Notes: generated from the sequence alone by a model not told the origin. DNA of 64,000 nt from Asticcacaulis aquaticus (GCF_028550415.1 NZ_JAQQKX010000015.1:1-64000); one strand, 5' to 3'; positions 8,257 to 16,803 are shown, numbered from the stretch's first letter. Made by a program: numbers and translations.

Positions 8257-9450
8257 ATGACCTTCAAGACCCTCGACGATCTCTCCGACCTCAACGGTAA
8301 AACCGCGCTGGTGCGCGTCGATTTCAACGTGCCGGTCGAAGACGGCCGGATCACCGACGACACCCGCCTCAAGGTCGCGCTGCCGACGATCGAAAAGCTG
8401 CAAAAGCTGGGTGCAAAGGTCGCCCTGCTGGCCCACTTCGACCGCCCCAAGGGCAAGGTCGTCCCGGAAATGTCGCTGAAATTCGTGGCCCCCGCCCTGT
8501 CGGCTCTGCTCGGCACCACGGTCGCCTTCGCCGATGACTGCGTGGGTGACGATGCGGCTGACGTGATGAAACTGCTGCCCGCCGGGGGCGTGGCGCTCTT
8601 GGAAAACGTCCGCTTCCACGCGGGCGAAGAAAAGAACGATCCGGCCTTTGCGCAGCAGTTGGCCGATCTCGGCGATATCTATGTCAATGACGCCTTTTCC
8701 GCCGCGCACCGCGCCCACGCCTCGACCGAAGGCGTCGCGCGCCTGCTCCCGGCCTATGCCGGTGAGTCGATGCGCCGCGAACTCGACGCGCTGAACGCCG
8801 CGCTCGGTGCGCCGGTGAAGCCGACCATCGGCATCGTCGGCGGCTCAAAGGTCTCGACCAAGCTCGACCTGCTGAAAAACCTTGTCGGCAAGCTGGATGC
8901 GCTGGCCATCGGCGGCGGCATGGCCAACACCTTCCTCTACGCCCAGGGGCACGAGGTCGGCGGTAGCTTGTGCGAGAAAGATCTGAAAGACACCGCGCTC
9001 GACATCCTGAAAGAAGCCGAAGCGAAGGGGTGCAAAATCCTGCTGCCGGTCGATCTGGTCGTGGCGACAGAATTCAAGGCCCACGCCGCCAACCGTACCG
9101 TCGATCTGGGCGCGGACCTCAGCGCCGACGACAAGATTTTCGACGCGGGCCCCAAGACCGTCGCCATCCTGAAAGACGTGATCGCCAACTCGAAGACGCT
9201 CATCTGGAACGGTCCTCTGGGCGTGTTCGAACTGCCGCCCTTCGATACCGCTACCGTCGAAGCGGCCAAATTCGTTGCCGAACAAACTAAATCAGGTAAA
9301 CTGGTTGCGGTTGCGGGCGGTGGTGATACGGTCGCCGCGCTCAACCATGCGGGAACCGCGGCCGACATGACCTTCGTGTCTACGGCGGGCGGCGCGTTCC
9401 TCGAATGGATGGAAGGCAAGGAATTACCGGGCGTGAAAGCGCTTGGCTGA
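8257..9450 (+). CDS. pgk: Phosphoglycerate kinase
   Basis: The 397-residue enzyme transfers phosphate from 1,3-bisphosphoglycerate to ADP. N-domain motifs include [20 protein letters not shown] near residue 12, [10 protein letters not shown], and [15 protein letters not shown] near 120. The hinge and C-domain carry [18 protein letters not shown], and the nucleotide-binding end has [11 protein letters not shown] and [19 protein letters not shown]. Length is normal. It lies second in the gap - (small membrane gene) - pgk - fba cluster. Confidence 0.97.
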   Translation: MTFKTLDDLSDLNGKTALVRVDFNVPVEDGRITDDTRLKVALPTIEKLQKLGAKVALLAHFDRPKGKVVPEMSLKFVAPALSALLGTTVAFADDCVGDDAADVMKLLPAGGVALLENVRFHAGEEKNDPAFAQQLADLGDIYVNDAFSAAHRAHASTEGVARLLPAYAGESMRRELDALNAALGAPVKPTIGIVGGSKVSTKLDLLKNLVGKLDALAIGGGMANTFLYAQGHEVGGSLCEKDLKDTALDILKEAEAKGCKILLPVDLVVATEFKAHAANRTVDLGADLSADDKIFDAGPKTVAILKDVIANSKTLIWNGPLGVFELPPFDTATVEAAKFVAEQTKSGKLVAVAGGGDTVAALNHAGTAADMTFVSTAGGAFLEWMEGKELPGVKALG

Positions 9451-9557
9451 AACATATAACAACACGATTTTTAAAGACATTTGCGGAAACCGGTCATAAA
9501 AAGCCGTTAATCGACCGAAGGCCGGTCTTCCGCGCAGACTATTAAAGGAAAATCTTC

Positions 9558-10598
9558 ATGGCCCGCATCAGCTTGCGTCAGCTTCTCGACCACGCCGCCG
9601 AAAACGAATACGGCGTACCGGCGTTCAACATCAACAATATGGAACAGGGCCTCGCCGTCATGGACGCGGCCCGCAAGGCCGAGAGCCCCGTCATCATTCA
9701 GGCGTCGCGCGGCGCGCGCAACTATGCGCACGATACCATGCTGACCAAGATGATCGACGCTCTGGTCGAAATCTACCCGGAACTGCCGATCGTCATGCAC
9801 CAGGACCACGGCAATTCGCCGGCGACCTGTGCCACGGCGATCCAGAACGGCTTCACCTCGGTCATGATGGACGGCTCGCTGATGGCCGACGCCAAGACCC
9901 CGGCCGACTTCGACTATAACGTCAACGTCACCAAAACCGTCGTCGACTTCGCCCACGCCTGCGGCGTCTCGGTCGAAGGCGAACTGGGCGTGCTGGGCTC
10001 GCTGGAAACCGGTATGGGCGAAGCCGAAGACGGTCACGGTGCCGAAGGCGTGCTCGACCACTCGCAACTGCTGACCGACCCGGATCAGGCCGTCGATTTC
10101 GTCGCCAAGACCGGCGTCGACGCCCTGGCCATCGCGATGGGCACCTCGCACGGCGCCTACAAGTTCTCGCGCAAGCCGGACGGCGAAGTGCTGGCCATGC
10201 ACGTCATCGCCGAAATCCACAAGCGCCTGCCCGACACCCACCTCGTCATGCACGGCTCGTCCTCGGTGCCGCAGGAGCTTCAGGACCTGATCAACGCCTA
10301 TGGCGGCGCGATGCCGCAAACCTACGGCGTTCCGGTCGAAGAGCTGCAAAAAGCCATCAAGATCGGCGTGCGCAAGATCAATATCGACACCGATTGCCGC
10401 ATGGCCATCACCGGCACGATCCGCAAATACTTCCTTGAAAACCCGGAAGGCTTCGACCCACGCTCGTATCTGAAGCCCGCCAAGGAAGCCATGCAACAGG
10501 TCTGCTACGACCGCTTCGTGCAGTTCGGCACCGCCGGTAATGCCTCGAAGATCAAGGCCAAGCCGCTGGCCAGCATGGCGAAGTATTATCTGTCGTAA
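9558..10598 (+). CDS. fba: Class II fructose-bisphosphate aldolase
   Basis: The 346-residue Zn-dependent aldolase cleaves fructose 1,6-bisphosphate into dihydroxyacetone phosphate and glyceraldehyde 3-phosphate. The zinc-site motif [11 protein letters not shown] appears near residue 83, [12 protein letters not shown] in the middle, GTSHGAYKF near 195 and [10 protein letters not shown] near 230. The length and the [16 protein letters not shown] region match the CbbA/Calvin-cycle-type subgroup common in alphaproteobacteria. No Rubisco or phosphoribulokinase gene is visible here, so a glycolytic or gluconeogenic role is the simpler reading. AAAGGAAAA precedes the ATG. Confidence 0.95.
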   Translation: MARISLRQLLDHAAENEYGVPAFNINNMEQGLAVMDAARKAESPVIIQASRGARNYAHDTMLTKMIDALVEIYPELPIVMHQDHGNSPATCATAIQNGFTSVMMDGSLMADAKTPADFDYNVNVTKTVVDFAHACGVSVEGELGVLGSLETGMGEAEDGHGAEGVLDHSQLLTDPDQAVDFVAKTGVDALAIAMGTSHGAYKFSRKPDGEVLAMHVIAEIHKRLPDTHLVMHGSSSVPQELQDLINAYGGAMPQTYGVPVEELQKAIKIGVRKINIDTDCRMAITGTIRKYFLENPEGFDPRSYLKPAKEAMQQVCYDRFVQFGTAGNASKIKAKPLASMAKYYLS

Positions 10599-10604
10599 TC
10601 CATC

Positions 10605-10637
10605 TTATACCTCCCCATCAGAGATGGGGAGGTATAA
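10605..10637. repeat. Perfect 15-bp-arm palindrome (family A core)
   Basis: TTATACCTCCCCATC and GATGGGGAGGTATAA flank an AGA loop, giving a perfect 33-base palindrome 6 bases after the fba stop. Its core is identical to 93-113. It stands alone, without the long interior of family A elements. Confidence 0.8.
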
Positions 10638-10645
10638 TTTTCAAA

Positions 10646-10681
10646 AGAGCGCAAGGCCCCCGGCCCTGCGCTCTTTTTTTT
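10646..10681 (+). terminator. Rho-independent terminator after fba
   Basis: The stem AGAGCGC...GCGCTCT is closed by a GC-rich loop and followed by TTTTTTT. It ends the pgk-fba transcript. Confidence 0.85.
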
Positions 10682-10691
10682 CCACACCCCT

Positions 10692-10719
10692 CTTGAAGAG
10701 GCTTAACCTCTCCCCAAAT
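10692..10719 (+). promoter_or_regulatory. Candidate sigma-32 heat-shock promoter of the hsp20 gene
   Basis: CTTGAA (10692-10697) and CCCCAAAT (10712-10719) are separated by 14 bases. This closely matches the sigma-32 consensus (CTTGAA, 13-15 bases, CCCCAT-T). It lies about 135 bases upstream of the Hsp20 start, just after the fba terminator, so the expected transcript has a leader long enough for an RNA thermometer. Confidence 0.7.
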
Positions 10720-10830
10720 CTATTCCTGTGAGGCGCCGATACCGGGCCTTGCCTGGACCGTTTCATCGCCCGTGACCGGGGATGCGAAAACGATCCAAAC
10801 CTCAACCTAAGGCAGCTCACGCGTTGCCGA

Positions 10831-10849
10831 TCTCGCTTAGCTAAGGAGA
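10831..10849 (+). promoter_or_regulatory. ROSE-like RNA thermometer hairpin over the hsp20 ribosome site
   Basis: In RNA, UCUCGCUU (10831-10838) pairs with AAGGAGA (10843-10849) across the loop AGCU, leaving one unpaired G. The UCGCU segment matches the conserved U(U/C)GCU of ROSE elements, which pairs with the Shine-Dalgarno AGGA with a G left over. The ribosome site AAGGAG is fully inside the stem, 5 bases from the ATG. ROSE elements are typical of alphaproteobacterial small heat-shock genes. Confidence 0.75.
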
Positions 10850-10854
10850 CTTTC

Positions 10855-11346
10855 ATGCGTACCCAAATCGATTTCTCGCCCCTGTACCGTAGCGCCGTCG
10901 GCTTCGACCGTCTGGTCAGCCTGCTCGACAGTGCCGCCGCGACCTCTCAGGCCCCGGGCTGGCCGCCGTACAATATCGAGCGCCTCCCCAAGGCCGATGA
11001 GGCCGCCAAAGACGGTGATGGCGATTCCTACCGCATCGAAGTGGCCGTCGCTGGCTTCCGTCCCGATCAGCTTAGCATCGAAGTCAAGGAAAACGTCCTG
11101 ACCGTATCGGGCAAGAAGGACCCGGAAGACACCAGCCGTACGTTCCTGCATCGCGGTCTGGCCGAGCGCAGTTTTGAGCGCCGCTTCCAGCTGGCCGACC
11201 ACATCCGCGTCACCGAAGCCGAACTGGCCAACGGGCTTCTGACGATCGACCTGACGATCGAAATCCCCGAAGCCAAGAAGCCGAAACAGATCGCGATCAA
11301 GTCCGCCTCGCCCGCCGCGCCGCAAATCCTTGAGGCCGCCGAGTAA
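10855..11346 (+). CDS. Small heat-shock protein, Hsp20/IbpA family
   Basis: This 163-residue chaperone has the N-terminal pattern of alphaproteobacterial class A small Hsps (SPLYRSAVGFDRL, then PPYNIER). Its alpha-crystallin domain spans about residues 55-150, with RIEVAVAGFRPDQLSIEV, LTVSGKK, FLHRGLAERSFERRFQLAD and LANGLLTIDLTIEIPE. The C-terminal I-x-I-type tail is represented by KQIAIKS. Family members bind unfolding proteins and prevent aggregation. A sigma-32-type promoter and a ROSE-like hairpin upstream indicate control by heat at both transcription and translation. Confidence 0.93.
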   Translation: MRTQIDFSPLYRSAVGFDRLVSLLDSAAATSQAPGWPPYNIERLPKADEAAKDGDGDSYRIEVAVAGFRPDQLSIEVKENVLTVSGKKDPEDTSRTFLHRGLAERSFERRFQLADHIRVTEAELANGLLTIDLTIEIPEAKKPKQIAIKSASPAAPQILEAAE

Positions 11347-11353
11347 GGACCAA

Positions 11354-11396
11354 GCGCAACCCAATACGTGGTTACCGGTTTTTGGATCAGTTGCGC
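11354..11396. repeat. Dispersed palindrome, family D, copy 2
   Basis: GCGCAACCCAA and TTTTTGGATCAGTTGCGC flank TACGTGGTTACCGG. Outer arms and TTTTTGGATCAG closely match the copy at 21056-21099. It begins 8 bases after the hsp20 stop. Confidence 0.6.
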
Positions 11397-11507
11397 GGCT
11401 CAAAATGTAAAGCGTTAGCTTAAGACGTACTGAATTCCCGCCACCCTTCGATCGGGGTGTTTCAGTGCCCACGGCGCCGGTTTCGGTGCCAACTCTCCGA
11501 TCGGAAA

Positions 11508-11547
11508 GGGGCCGCGTCTGCGTAACTCTCTGACGCGGACGCGGCCC
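11508..11547 (+). terminator. Strong GC hairpin, possible terminator
   Basis: GGGCCGCGTC...GACGCGGCCC-type arms (GGGGCCGCGTCTGCGTAA and TGACGCGGACGCGGCCC) form a long stem in the 265-base gap between hsp20 and the convergent VOC gene. A pyrimidine-rich tract with only short T runs follows, so termination is plausible but not certain. Confidence 0.4.
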
Positions 11548-11612
11548 TCCCTGTCTCTCTTTCTCCCCTCCAAACTCACGCCGGATGCGCCTCCCCTCGC
11601 TTCCGGCGTTTT

Positions 11613-11948
11613 TTATGCGCAGAACACGTGCAGACGGTGACCGTCCGGGTCTTCGGCCCAGAAATCCATCTTGTAGTTCTGGCCATTCGCCCCGCGCGTC
11701 GGGATTTGCGTCAGGCGCACGCCCTTGTCCCACCAATGTTCGTAGGTCGAGATCACCGCCGCTTCGTGCCGCAGCCGGATGCCGACTTCGTTGCGGCTGC
11801 CCTCACCCGCGCACAGCCGCAGACGCTGCCCGCCGAAGCGAAAGGCCACCGCGCCATCATCGTTTTCGGCCTCGATGTTCAGCAGCCCCGCATAGAAGGC
11901 CGCGCTCTTTTGCGGATCGCGAACGTTCAGGATAATGGCGTCGGTCAT
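11613..11948 (-). CDS. VOC-family (glyoxalase/bleomycin-resistance fold) protein
   Basis: This 111-residue single-module VOC protein begins MTDAIILNVRDPQKSAAFYAGLLNIEAE, the typical first strand and helix of the fold. It ends with KMDFWAEDPDGHRLHVF, where the DPDGH-type motif supplies a usual metal-ligand region. Members range from glyoxalase and dioxygenase to antibiotic-binding proteins, and the sequence does not choose between them. It lies 30 bases downstream of a WYL regulator gene on the same strand, so the regulator probably controls it or shares its signal. Confidence 0.8.
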   Translation of the reverse strand: MTDAIILNVRDPQKSAAFYAGLLNIEAENDDGAVAFRFGGQRLRLCAGEGSRNEVGIRLRHEAAVISTYEHWWDKGVRLTQIPTRGANGQNYKMDFWAEDPDGHRLHVFCA

Positions 11949-11978
11949 AATCTATCCCCTTTTGGTGCGGGGACAGAT

Positions 11979-12749
11979 TTACGCGGGTTGCCTGTCAGTT
12001 CCTGTCAGTACCGCGGCCTCCTCAGTCCCCCGTTCTTCCGCACGATGGCGGGCATAGATCGCGTCCTCAACCTCGCGCCACTGCTTGAGCAGGGTCAGCC
12101 GTCGCGTGGGATATCGCTCGTCGCAGACGCGCATGTCCCGGATGCGGTCCGAACGGAAATGACGGAAATCGCCGCGCAACTCGCACCAGCCGACCAGCAG
12201 CCGCGACCGCTCGTAAAAGCCCAGCGCAATCGGCCAGACGATGCGCGCCGTAACGACTTCATTGACATCGCCATAGTCCATTTCCAGCTTACGCTCGGAT
12301 TTCATCGCCTGACGGATGAGGCGCAGATGACCGTCCTCGAACTCGCTGACGCGGGCGTCGCGCCATTGCGGCGGCACGATCAGGCCGGTCGTTTGCAGGC
12401 TGTCGCGCATATCGTCGGGCAGGACGGCGCTGATCTTGGCCAGGGCATTGAGCGCCGCCGAGGACAGGCTGGTGTCGGTGCGGCTGGCCACCCATTTGAC
12501 ACCCAGCGCGATGGCTTCGATCTCTTCGTGCGACAGCATCAGCGGCGGCAGCATGAACCCGGGCCGGAGCAGAAACCCGACCCCCGCCTCGGCTTCGATA
12601 TCCGCACCCTGTCCCCGCAAGGCATCGATATCGCGGTATAATGTGCGCAGCGAAATATCGAGTTCCTGCGCCAGCGCTTCGCCCGTCACCGGATAGCGGT
12701 GCCGCCGCAGAATTTGCAAAAGATCGAGAAGGCGCGCCGCCCGCGACAT
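11979..12749 (-). CDS. YafY-type transcriptional regulator with HTH and WYL domains
   Basis: The 256-residue protein has a DeoR-like HTH_11 domain (residues 1-60; LLDLLQILRRHRYPV, then LDISLRTLYRDIDALR) and a WYL domain from about residue 130 (MDYGDVNEVVTARIVWPIALGFYERSRLLVGWC). WYL domains sense ligands, often nucleic-acid fragments or nucleotides, and modulate DNA binding. The gene precedes the VOC gene in a likely two-gene operon. Its own target site is not evident; the 145-base upstream gap has only a weak CCGAAAA/TTTTCGG repeat. Confidence 0.88.
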   Translation of the reverse strand: MSRAARLLDLLQILRRHRYPVTGEALAQELDISLRTLYRDIDALRGQGADIEAEAGVGFLLRPGFMLPPLMLSHEEIEAIALGVKWVASRTDTSLSSAALNALAKISAVLPDDMRDSLQTTGLIVPPQWRDARVSEFEDGHLRLIRQAMKSERKLEMDYGDVNEVVTARIVWPIALGFYERSRLLVGWCELRGDFRHFRSDRIRDMRVCDERYPTRRLTLLKQWREVEDAIYARHRAEERGTEEAAVLTGTDRQPA

Positions 12750-12894
12750 GATATTTGTCCCCTATCCGGCACGAGTCCCTTCGCCACCGAATGTGTCCAG
12801 ATATCGCAAATTTGAGAACTTTTCCAGAACAAAAGCAATTTTGTTATCGCGATATTGTAGCCGAAAACCGCAAAACACTTTTCGGCATATCGCT

Positions 12895-14148
12895 TTACGC
12901 GGCAATTTTGCCCTTCAGACCCACACACACCACGTTGAGCAGGCTTTCGAGGTTCATCTGCGCCCGGTCGAGGTTCGAGCGCGACAGGTCCGCCCCGTCC
13001 AGCTTGACCATGCGCATGTTCGCCTCTTGCAGATTGACACCGCGCACACGGGCCTCGCTCAGATCGGCCGGGAACAGGCGGTCATTGCCGAGGTTCAGCG
13101 GCCCCAGATTGGCACCTTCGAGGTTCGAGCCGTCCAGCCGCGCCCCCTTCATCTGCACGCCGCGCAGGTCGGCGCCGCGCAGATCGCAGTTGCGCAGATC
13201 GGCGCCCTGAAGCTGCGCCCCCTGAAGCTGAACGCCGCGCATATCGAGGCCGTAAAACACCGCGCCCTTCGCCGACAAGGCCGTGAGGTTCAGGCCCTTG
13301 ATCGATTTCAACGCGCGCAAATCGGCCTTGTCGAAGGTCGAGGGCTTGCCCTCTTTCCCCACGCTGTCGACCCATATGGCGTGGTCCTGGATCATCTGGT
13401 CATAGGGCAGGCTGGTGATATCGGTGCCGGCGGCCTTGTCGGTCAGGATGCCGCTGAGATCGGCCTTGCTGGCGTTCCAGCCCTCGTTCTTGGTGCCGAT
13501 CATCACCGCGTCCTTGAGCGAGGCCCCGGTGACGTCGGCCCCGGACATATCCGCGCCTGACAGGTCGCAGTTTTCCATGATCGCCTGTTTCAGATTGGCC
13601 CGGACCAGCTTGCACGACTTCATGATGGCGTCGGTGAAGTCAGCCTTCATGGCCTGAATGCCCGACAGTTTCGAGCGCTCCAGATTAGCCCCGCGCAGAT
13701 TGGTGAACCCGGCGTCCGATATCCGCGCCGAGACCTCGACATAGGCCAGACCCGACGCCTTGTCGGGCAGGGCCAGCGCCCCTTCGCGCAGGTCGGCCTC
13801 GAACAGATCGACGTCCGACAGGTTGGCCCCGCGCAGACACGCCCCGCGCAAGTCCGTCCGCCGCAGAGAGGCGCGGCTGAGATTGGCCATCTGCATATCG
13901 ACGCAGTAGAGGTTGGACTGATCGAGTTTCGCCCCGCTGAGGTCGGTGCCCACCATGATCGCGGCAGTGAAATCGGCGTCGCTGAGATCGCGGTTCCTGA
14001 GGTCGAGGCCGGAAATATCCGACCACGCGAAAACGGCCCGCGCGCCCCCCGGCTTCATGGCCTTGAGACGCTCGTGCTTCTGGCAAATCTGATCGACCTG
14101 GGCCTGGGTCAGCTTGGCGTAGCGTGACTGGCCGGACGTTGCACTCAT
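12895..14148 (-). CDS. Pentapeptide-repeat protein, paralogue 1
   Basis: This 417-residue protein is built largely of A(D/N)LXX pentapeptides. A short N-terminal helix (residues 1-35) precedes block 1 (about 45-125). A linker containing DLREGALALPDKASGL leads to block 2 (about 145-230), then a non-repeat insert with LPYDQMIQDHAIWVDSVGKEGK (about 245-275), then block 3 starting at LKSIKGLNLTALSAKGAVFYGLD. Such repeats fold into a right-handed quadrilateral beta-helix; some mimic DNA and protect gyrase, others are scaffolds. It has the same architecture as the product of 29181-30377. No signal peptide is seen. Function is unknown. Confidence 0.9.
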   Translation of the reverse strand: MSATSGQSRYAKLTQAQVDQICQKHERLKAMKPGGARAVFAWSDISGLDLRNRDLSDADFTAAIMVGTDLSGAKLDQSNLYCVDMQMANLSRASLRRTDLRGACLRGANLSDVDLFEADLREGALALPDKASGLAYVEVSARISDAGFTNLRGANLERSKLSGIQAMKADFTDAIMKSCKLVRANLKQAIMENCDLSGADMSGADVTGASLKDAVMIGTKNEGWNASKADLSGILTDKAAGTDITSLPYDQMIQDHAIWVDSVGKEGKPSTFDKADLRALKSIKGLNLTALSAKGAVFYGLDMRGVQLQGAQLQGADLRNCDLRGADLRGVQMKGARLDGSNLEGANLGPLNLGNDRLFPADLSEARVRGVNLQEANMRMVKLDGADLSRSNLDRAQMNLESLLNVVCVGLKGKIAA

Positions 14149-14203
14149 GGCACTGAACGGTTTCGCGTTAAAACAGAGGCTTAGATTAAACGTAAAATGT
14201 AAC

Positions 14204-15166
14204 TCAGCGCTTAACCGGCAGGTTTTTCACGAAATCGGCGATGAGCGCCGCGCATTCGTCGGCCATCAGGCCCGTTTCGACCTCTATCCCGGCAGCTTTC
14301 AGCCGCTCGGTGCCGATGTGCGAGGCATAGGGCGACGGGTCTTCGCAGGCGAACACGACCCGTTTGACCTTGGCCTCGACCAGACGCTGCGAGCAGGAAC
14401 AGGCACCATTCGAGCGCTCGCCACACGGTTCCAGCGTGACATAGGCAGTCGCACCTTCGGCCTCACCGCCCAACGCCGCCAATGCGGCCTCTTCGGCATG
14501 AGGCCGCCCGCCGTCACCGGTCGCGCCCTCGGCGATGACCACGCCATCACGGACGATGACGCAGCCGACCGAAGGGTTGGGCACGGTTTTGCCCAGTTGA
14601 GAGAGACCGAGGCCAAGAGCGCGCTGCATGAACGTCGAGTCCGTGGTCCTCCCCCTCACCCGGCCCGTTGGGCCACCCTCTCCCTCAAGGGAGAGGGATA
14701 AATAGACATTCCCTCTCCCTTGAGGGAGAGGGTGGCGTCCAATCCGTGAGGATTGGATGACGGGTGAGGGGGACGCCGGATGAAATTGAAACTCACGCGA
14801 GTCAACGCGCTCGAAAATTCGCCCGTCGATAATCGCTGATAAGGTCTCCAGAACAGTATCCAGCCCGTTCAACACATCTGCATACCAGAACCGTGCAATG
14901 GACCAGCCTTCGCTCACCATGAAAGCATCGCGAACAACGTCATGCGCGGAATCGATATGCTGGCTGCCATCGACCTCAACGACAAGTCGTTTATCCCAGC
15001 AGGCAAAATCCGCGAAGTAGGGCCCAATCGGTTGCTGACGGCGAAATTTCAGATCCTGAAACTGACGGTTACGCAGACACCACCACAGTCGCTCTTCAGC
15101 CGTGTTGTCGACCTGCCGCAAAGATCGTGCACGCTTAACATGCGAAGGTGTCGGTGTGTCTGACAT
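14204..15166 (-). CDS. DUF559 endonuclease-like domain fused in frame to RibD-like deaminase
   Basis: One open frame of 320 residues joins two unrelated parts. Residues 1-120 form a DUF559 (Vsr-like nuclease fold) domain: FRRQQPIGPYFADFAC, KRLVVEVDGSQH and GWSIARFWYADVL. Residues about 130-178 (HPLPQGRGNVYLSLSLEGEG) are translated from a palindromic repeat. From Met 180 (ATG at 14629) to the end is a deaminase resembling the N-terminal half of RibD: TVPNPSVGCVIVRDG, zinc ligands in PHAEEAAL and LEPCGERSNGACSCS, and CEDPSPYASHIGTERLKAAGIEV. The RibD reductase half is absent. The deaminase may be translated separately from 14629. Whether a fused protein is made is unknown. Confidence 0.75.
   Translation of the reverse strand: MSDTPTPSHVKRARSLRQVDNTAEERLWWCLRNRQFQDLKFRRQQPIGPYFADFACWDKRLVVEVDGSQHIDSAHDVVRDAFMVSEGWSIARFWYADVLNGLDTVLETLSAIIDGRIFERVDSREFQFHPASPSPVIQSSRIGRHPLPQGRGNVYLSLSLEGEGGPTGRVRGRTTDSTFMQRALGLGLSQLGKTVPNPSVGCVIVRDGVVIAEGATGDGGRPHAEEAALAALGGEAEGATAYVTLEPCGERSNGACSCSQRLVEAKVKRVVFACEDPSPYASHIGTERLKAAGIEVETGLMADECAALIADFVKNLPVKR
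14647..14773. repeat. Inverted pair of family B palindromic repeats inside the fusion ORF
   Basis: The left unit reads CCCCCTCACCCGGCCCGTTGG and then CCCTCTCCCTCAAGGGAGAGGG. The right unit is roughly its reverse complement and ends GGGTGAGGGGGAC. Together they form a 127-base near-palindrome. It lies between the DUF559 and deaminase segments and contributes about 42 codons of low-complexity linker without a stop. Confidence 0.8.
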
Positions 15167-15167
15167 A

Positions 15168-15213
15168 TCCCCCTCACCCGGCCCGTTGGGCCACCCTCTC
15201 CCTCAGGGAGAGG
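15168..15213. repeat. Family B palindromic repeat upstream of the DUF559 start
   Basis: CCCCCTCACCCGGCCCGTTGGGCCACCCTCTCCCTCAGGGAGAGG-type sequence starts 1-2 bases before the DUF559 ATG (on the complementary strand). It matches the left unit of 14647-14773 over about 40 bases, so the DUF559 gene is bracketed by family B copies. Confidence 0.75.
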
Positions 15214-15225
15214 AAATTTTAAGCG

Positions 15226-15963
15226 TTACGCCTCTTTCGGGACGCCGTGTTCGGCCAGGACCGGCACCGGATTGGCACGGCCCTCGTCGAGATACTTCGC
15301 CGCCAGAGGCTTCAACGCCGCGTCCAGTTCGATGACCAGCGGGTTCGAGGTCGGCACCTCGATCTCAAGAATCTCCGCCTCACCCAGATTGAACAAAAGC
15401 TTGATAATAGCGCGGATCGAATTGCCGTGCGCCGCCACCAGCACCGTATCCCCCGACTTCAGGGCCGGCGCGATATCGCTTTCCCAGAACGGCAGGACGC
15501 GGTCGAGTGTCGTCTTCAGGCTTTCGGTCACCGGCAGGGTCGCGCCCGTATAGCGGCGGTCCTTGGCGAAGGCGTATTCGCTTTCGGCGCTCAGATCGGG
15601 CGGCGGCACGTCGTAGGACCGACGCCAGATCTTGACCTGATCCTCACCATGCAGGGCCGCCGTCTCGGCCTTGTCGAGGCCCGTCAGACCGCCATAGTGC
15701 CGCTCATTCAGACGCCAGTCCTTGATCACCGGCACATAGGATTGACCCGCCGCATCGAGCGCCAGATTGCAGGTGCGGATAGCGCGCGTCAGGACCGAGG
15801 TGAAGGCGCGCGAAATCTCAAGCCCTTCGGCCTTGATCAGTTCGCCGCCCTTGATCGCCTGCTGCTCGCCCTCGGCGGTCAGGTTGACATCGACCCAGCC
15901 GGTAAAACGGTTTTCGAGGTTCCACTGGCTCTGGCCGTGGCGAAGCAGAATGAGTTTGGGCAT
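15226..15963 (-). CDS. gpmA: 2,3-bisphosphoglycerate-dependent phosphoglycerate mutase
   Basis: The 245-residue enzyme interconverts 3- and 2-phosphoglycerate. The phospho-histidine motif [17 protein letters not shown] is at the N-terminus, with [16 protein letters not shown] near residue 85 and the second catalytic His in [15 protein letters not shown] near 180. Length is normal for the cofactor-dependent family. It is one of several glycolytic genes in the window but lies on the opposite strand to gap-pgk-fba, in a minus-strand run that also holds the deaminase fusion and MOSC genes. Confidence 0.94.
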   Translation of the reverse strand: MPKLILLRHGQSQWNLENRFTGWVDVNLTAEGEQQAIKGGELIKAEGLEISRAFTSVLTRAIRTCNLALDAAGQSYVPVIKDWRLNERHYGGLTGLDKAETAALHGEDQVKIWRRSYDVPPPDLSAESEYAFAKDRRYTGATLPVTESLKTTLDRVLPFWESDIAPALKSGDTVLVAAHGNSIRAIIKLLFNLGEAEILEIEVPTSNPLVIELDAALKPLAAKYLDEGRANPVPVLAEHGVPKEA

Positions 15964-16008
15964 CCGGACACCTGTAAATATCTGAGGAATATCCTCAAAC
16001 CTATAGGA

Positions 16009-16803
16009 TCACTCGACCAGAGGGTCAACCGGATCACCCGTGCTAATCCGCCCGCCCTCGATAATCCGGCAATAGATACCGCAATCACGATGGCCGTAGT
16101 GTTCCCACAGCGCGGTAACGATCTCCGCGTCGCGCTCAGCGGTGTCCGGGTTCACATGCGTCGCCACGCAGCGCACGATGGGCTTGAGCACCTCCAGCAA
16201 CGGGCCGTCATCACCGAGGCGTATCTGCTTACCGACCCACTGATGATCTTCGAACGCGGCCCAGCCCTCGACCCAGATATTGGCGCGCAACCGTTGCGGG
16301 TCCAAGTCTCGGCCCATCCGTTGCGATAGGTCGCGCAAGGAATTCAAGTTGAGGATAGACACGAAGCCTTTTGCCGAATCCGTGAAGCGATAATGGTCGA
16401 TCGCGCCTTCGCGGATATCGAGAAAGCGCAGGGGCTGGGCGACCGGGTCGTAATCCTCGTGCGCCGCCAGCACGGTCTCGACGTGACGCTCCAGCGCATG
16501 CCGCCCGGCGTCGGTGGTCAGGTCGAAGGCGCGATCCTCTATATAGAGCCGCTCGGTAACCTCATCATAGTGGGTGCGCAGCCGCGCCACGGCGGGATAG
16601 CGCGCCAGCACGGCGTATTTCATCTTGGACAGGAACTTCGGCTCGGCCTTGTCGTAGCCGGAATGCCCGACCTCCAGCGCGAAGATGCGGTCGAACGGAA
16701 AGAAATGATCGCTGACCAGACAGGTGTCCTCGATCCGTTCGGGCGTAAAGCCCTTGATCGGATACCGCCACAGGGAATCGATGGTGCCATTGGTAGGGTG
16801 CAT
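16009..16803 (-). CDS. MOSC domain-containing protein
   Basis: The 264-residue product starts with a MOSC N-terminal beta-barrel (GTIDSLWRYPIKGFTPERIEDTCL, then PFDRIFALEVG). A MOSC domain follows from about residue 125, with FVSILNLNSLRDLSQRMG, LRANIWVEGWAAFEDHQWVGKQIRLGD, and VRCVATHVNPDTAERD. The conserved Cys in the IVRCVATHVNP motif is the residue proposed to handle sulfur or molybdenum cofactor. MOSC proteins include molybdenum-cofactor sulfurases and YiiM-type reductases; the substrate here is unknown. It lies 60 bases downstream of prfA, past a small hairpin. Confidence 0.85.
   Translation of the reverse strand: MHPTNGTIDSLWRYPIKGFTPERIEDTCLVSDHFFPFDRIFALEVGHSGYDKAEPKFLSKMKYAVLARYPAVARLRTHYDEVTERLYIEDRAFDLTTDAGRHALERHVETVLAAHEDYDPVAQPLRFLDIREGAIDHYRFTDSAKGFVSILNLNSLRDLSQRMGRDLDPQRLRANIWVEGWAAFEDHQWVGKQIRLGDDGPLLEVLKPIVRCVATHVNPDTAERDAEIVTALWEHYGHRDCGIYCRIIEGGRISTGDPVDPLVE

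Noticed and set aside
14204-14629. Complete RibD riboflavin biosynthesis protein
   Set aside because: Only the deaminase half is present; the frame stops where the reductase domain would begin, and no other riboflavin gene is adjacent.
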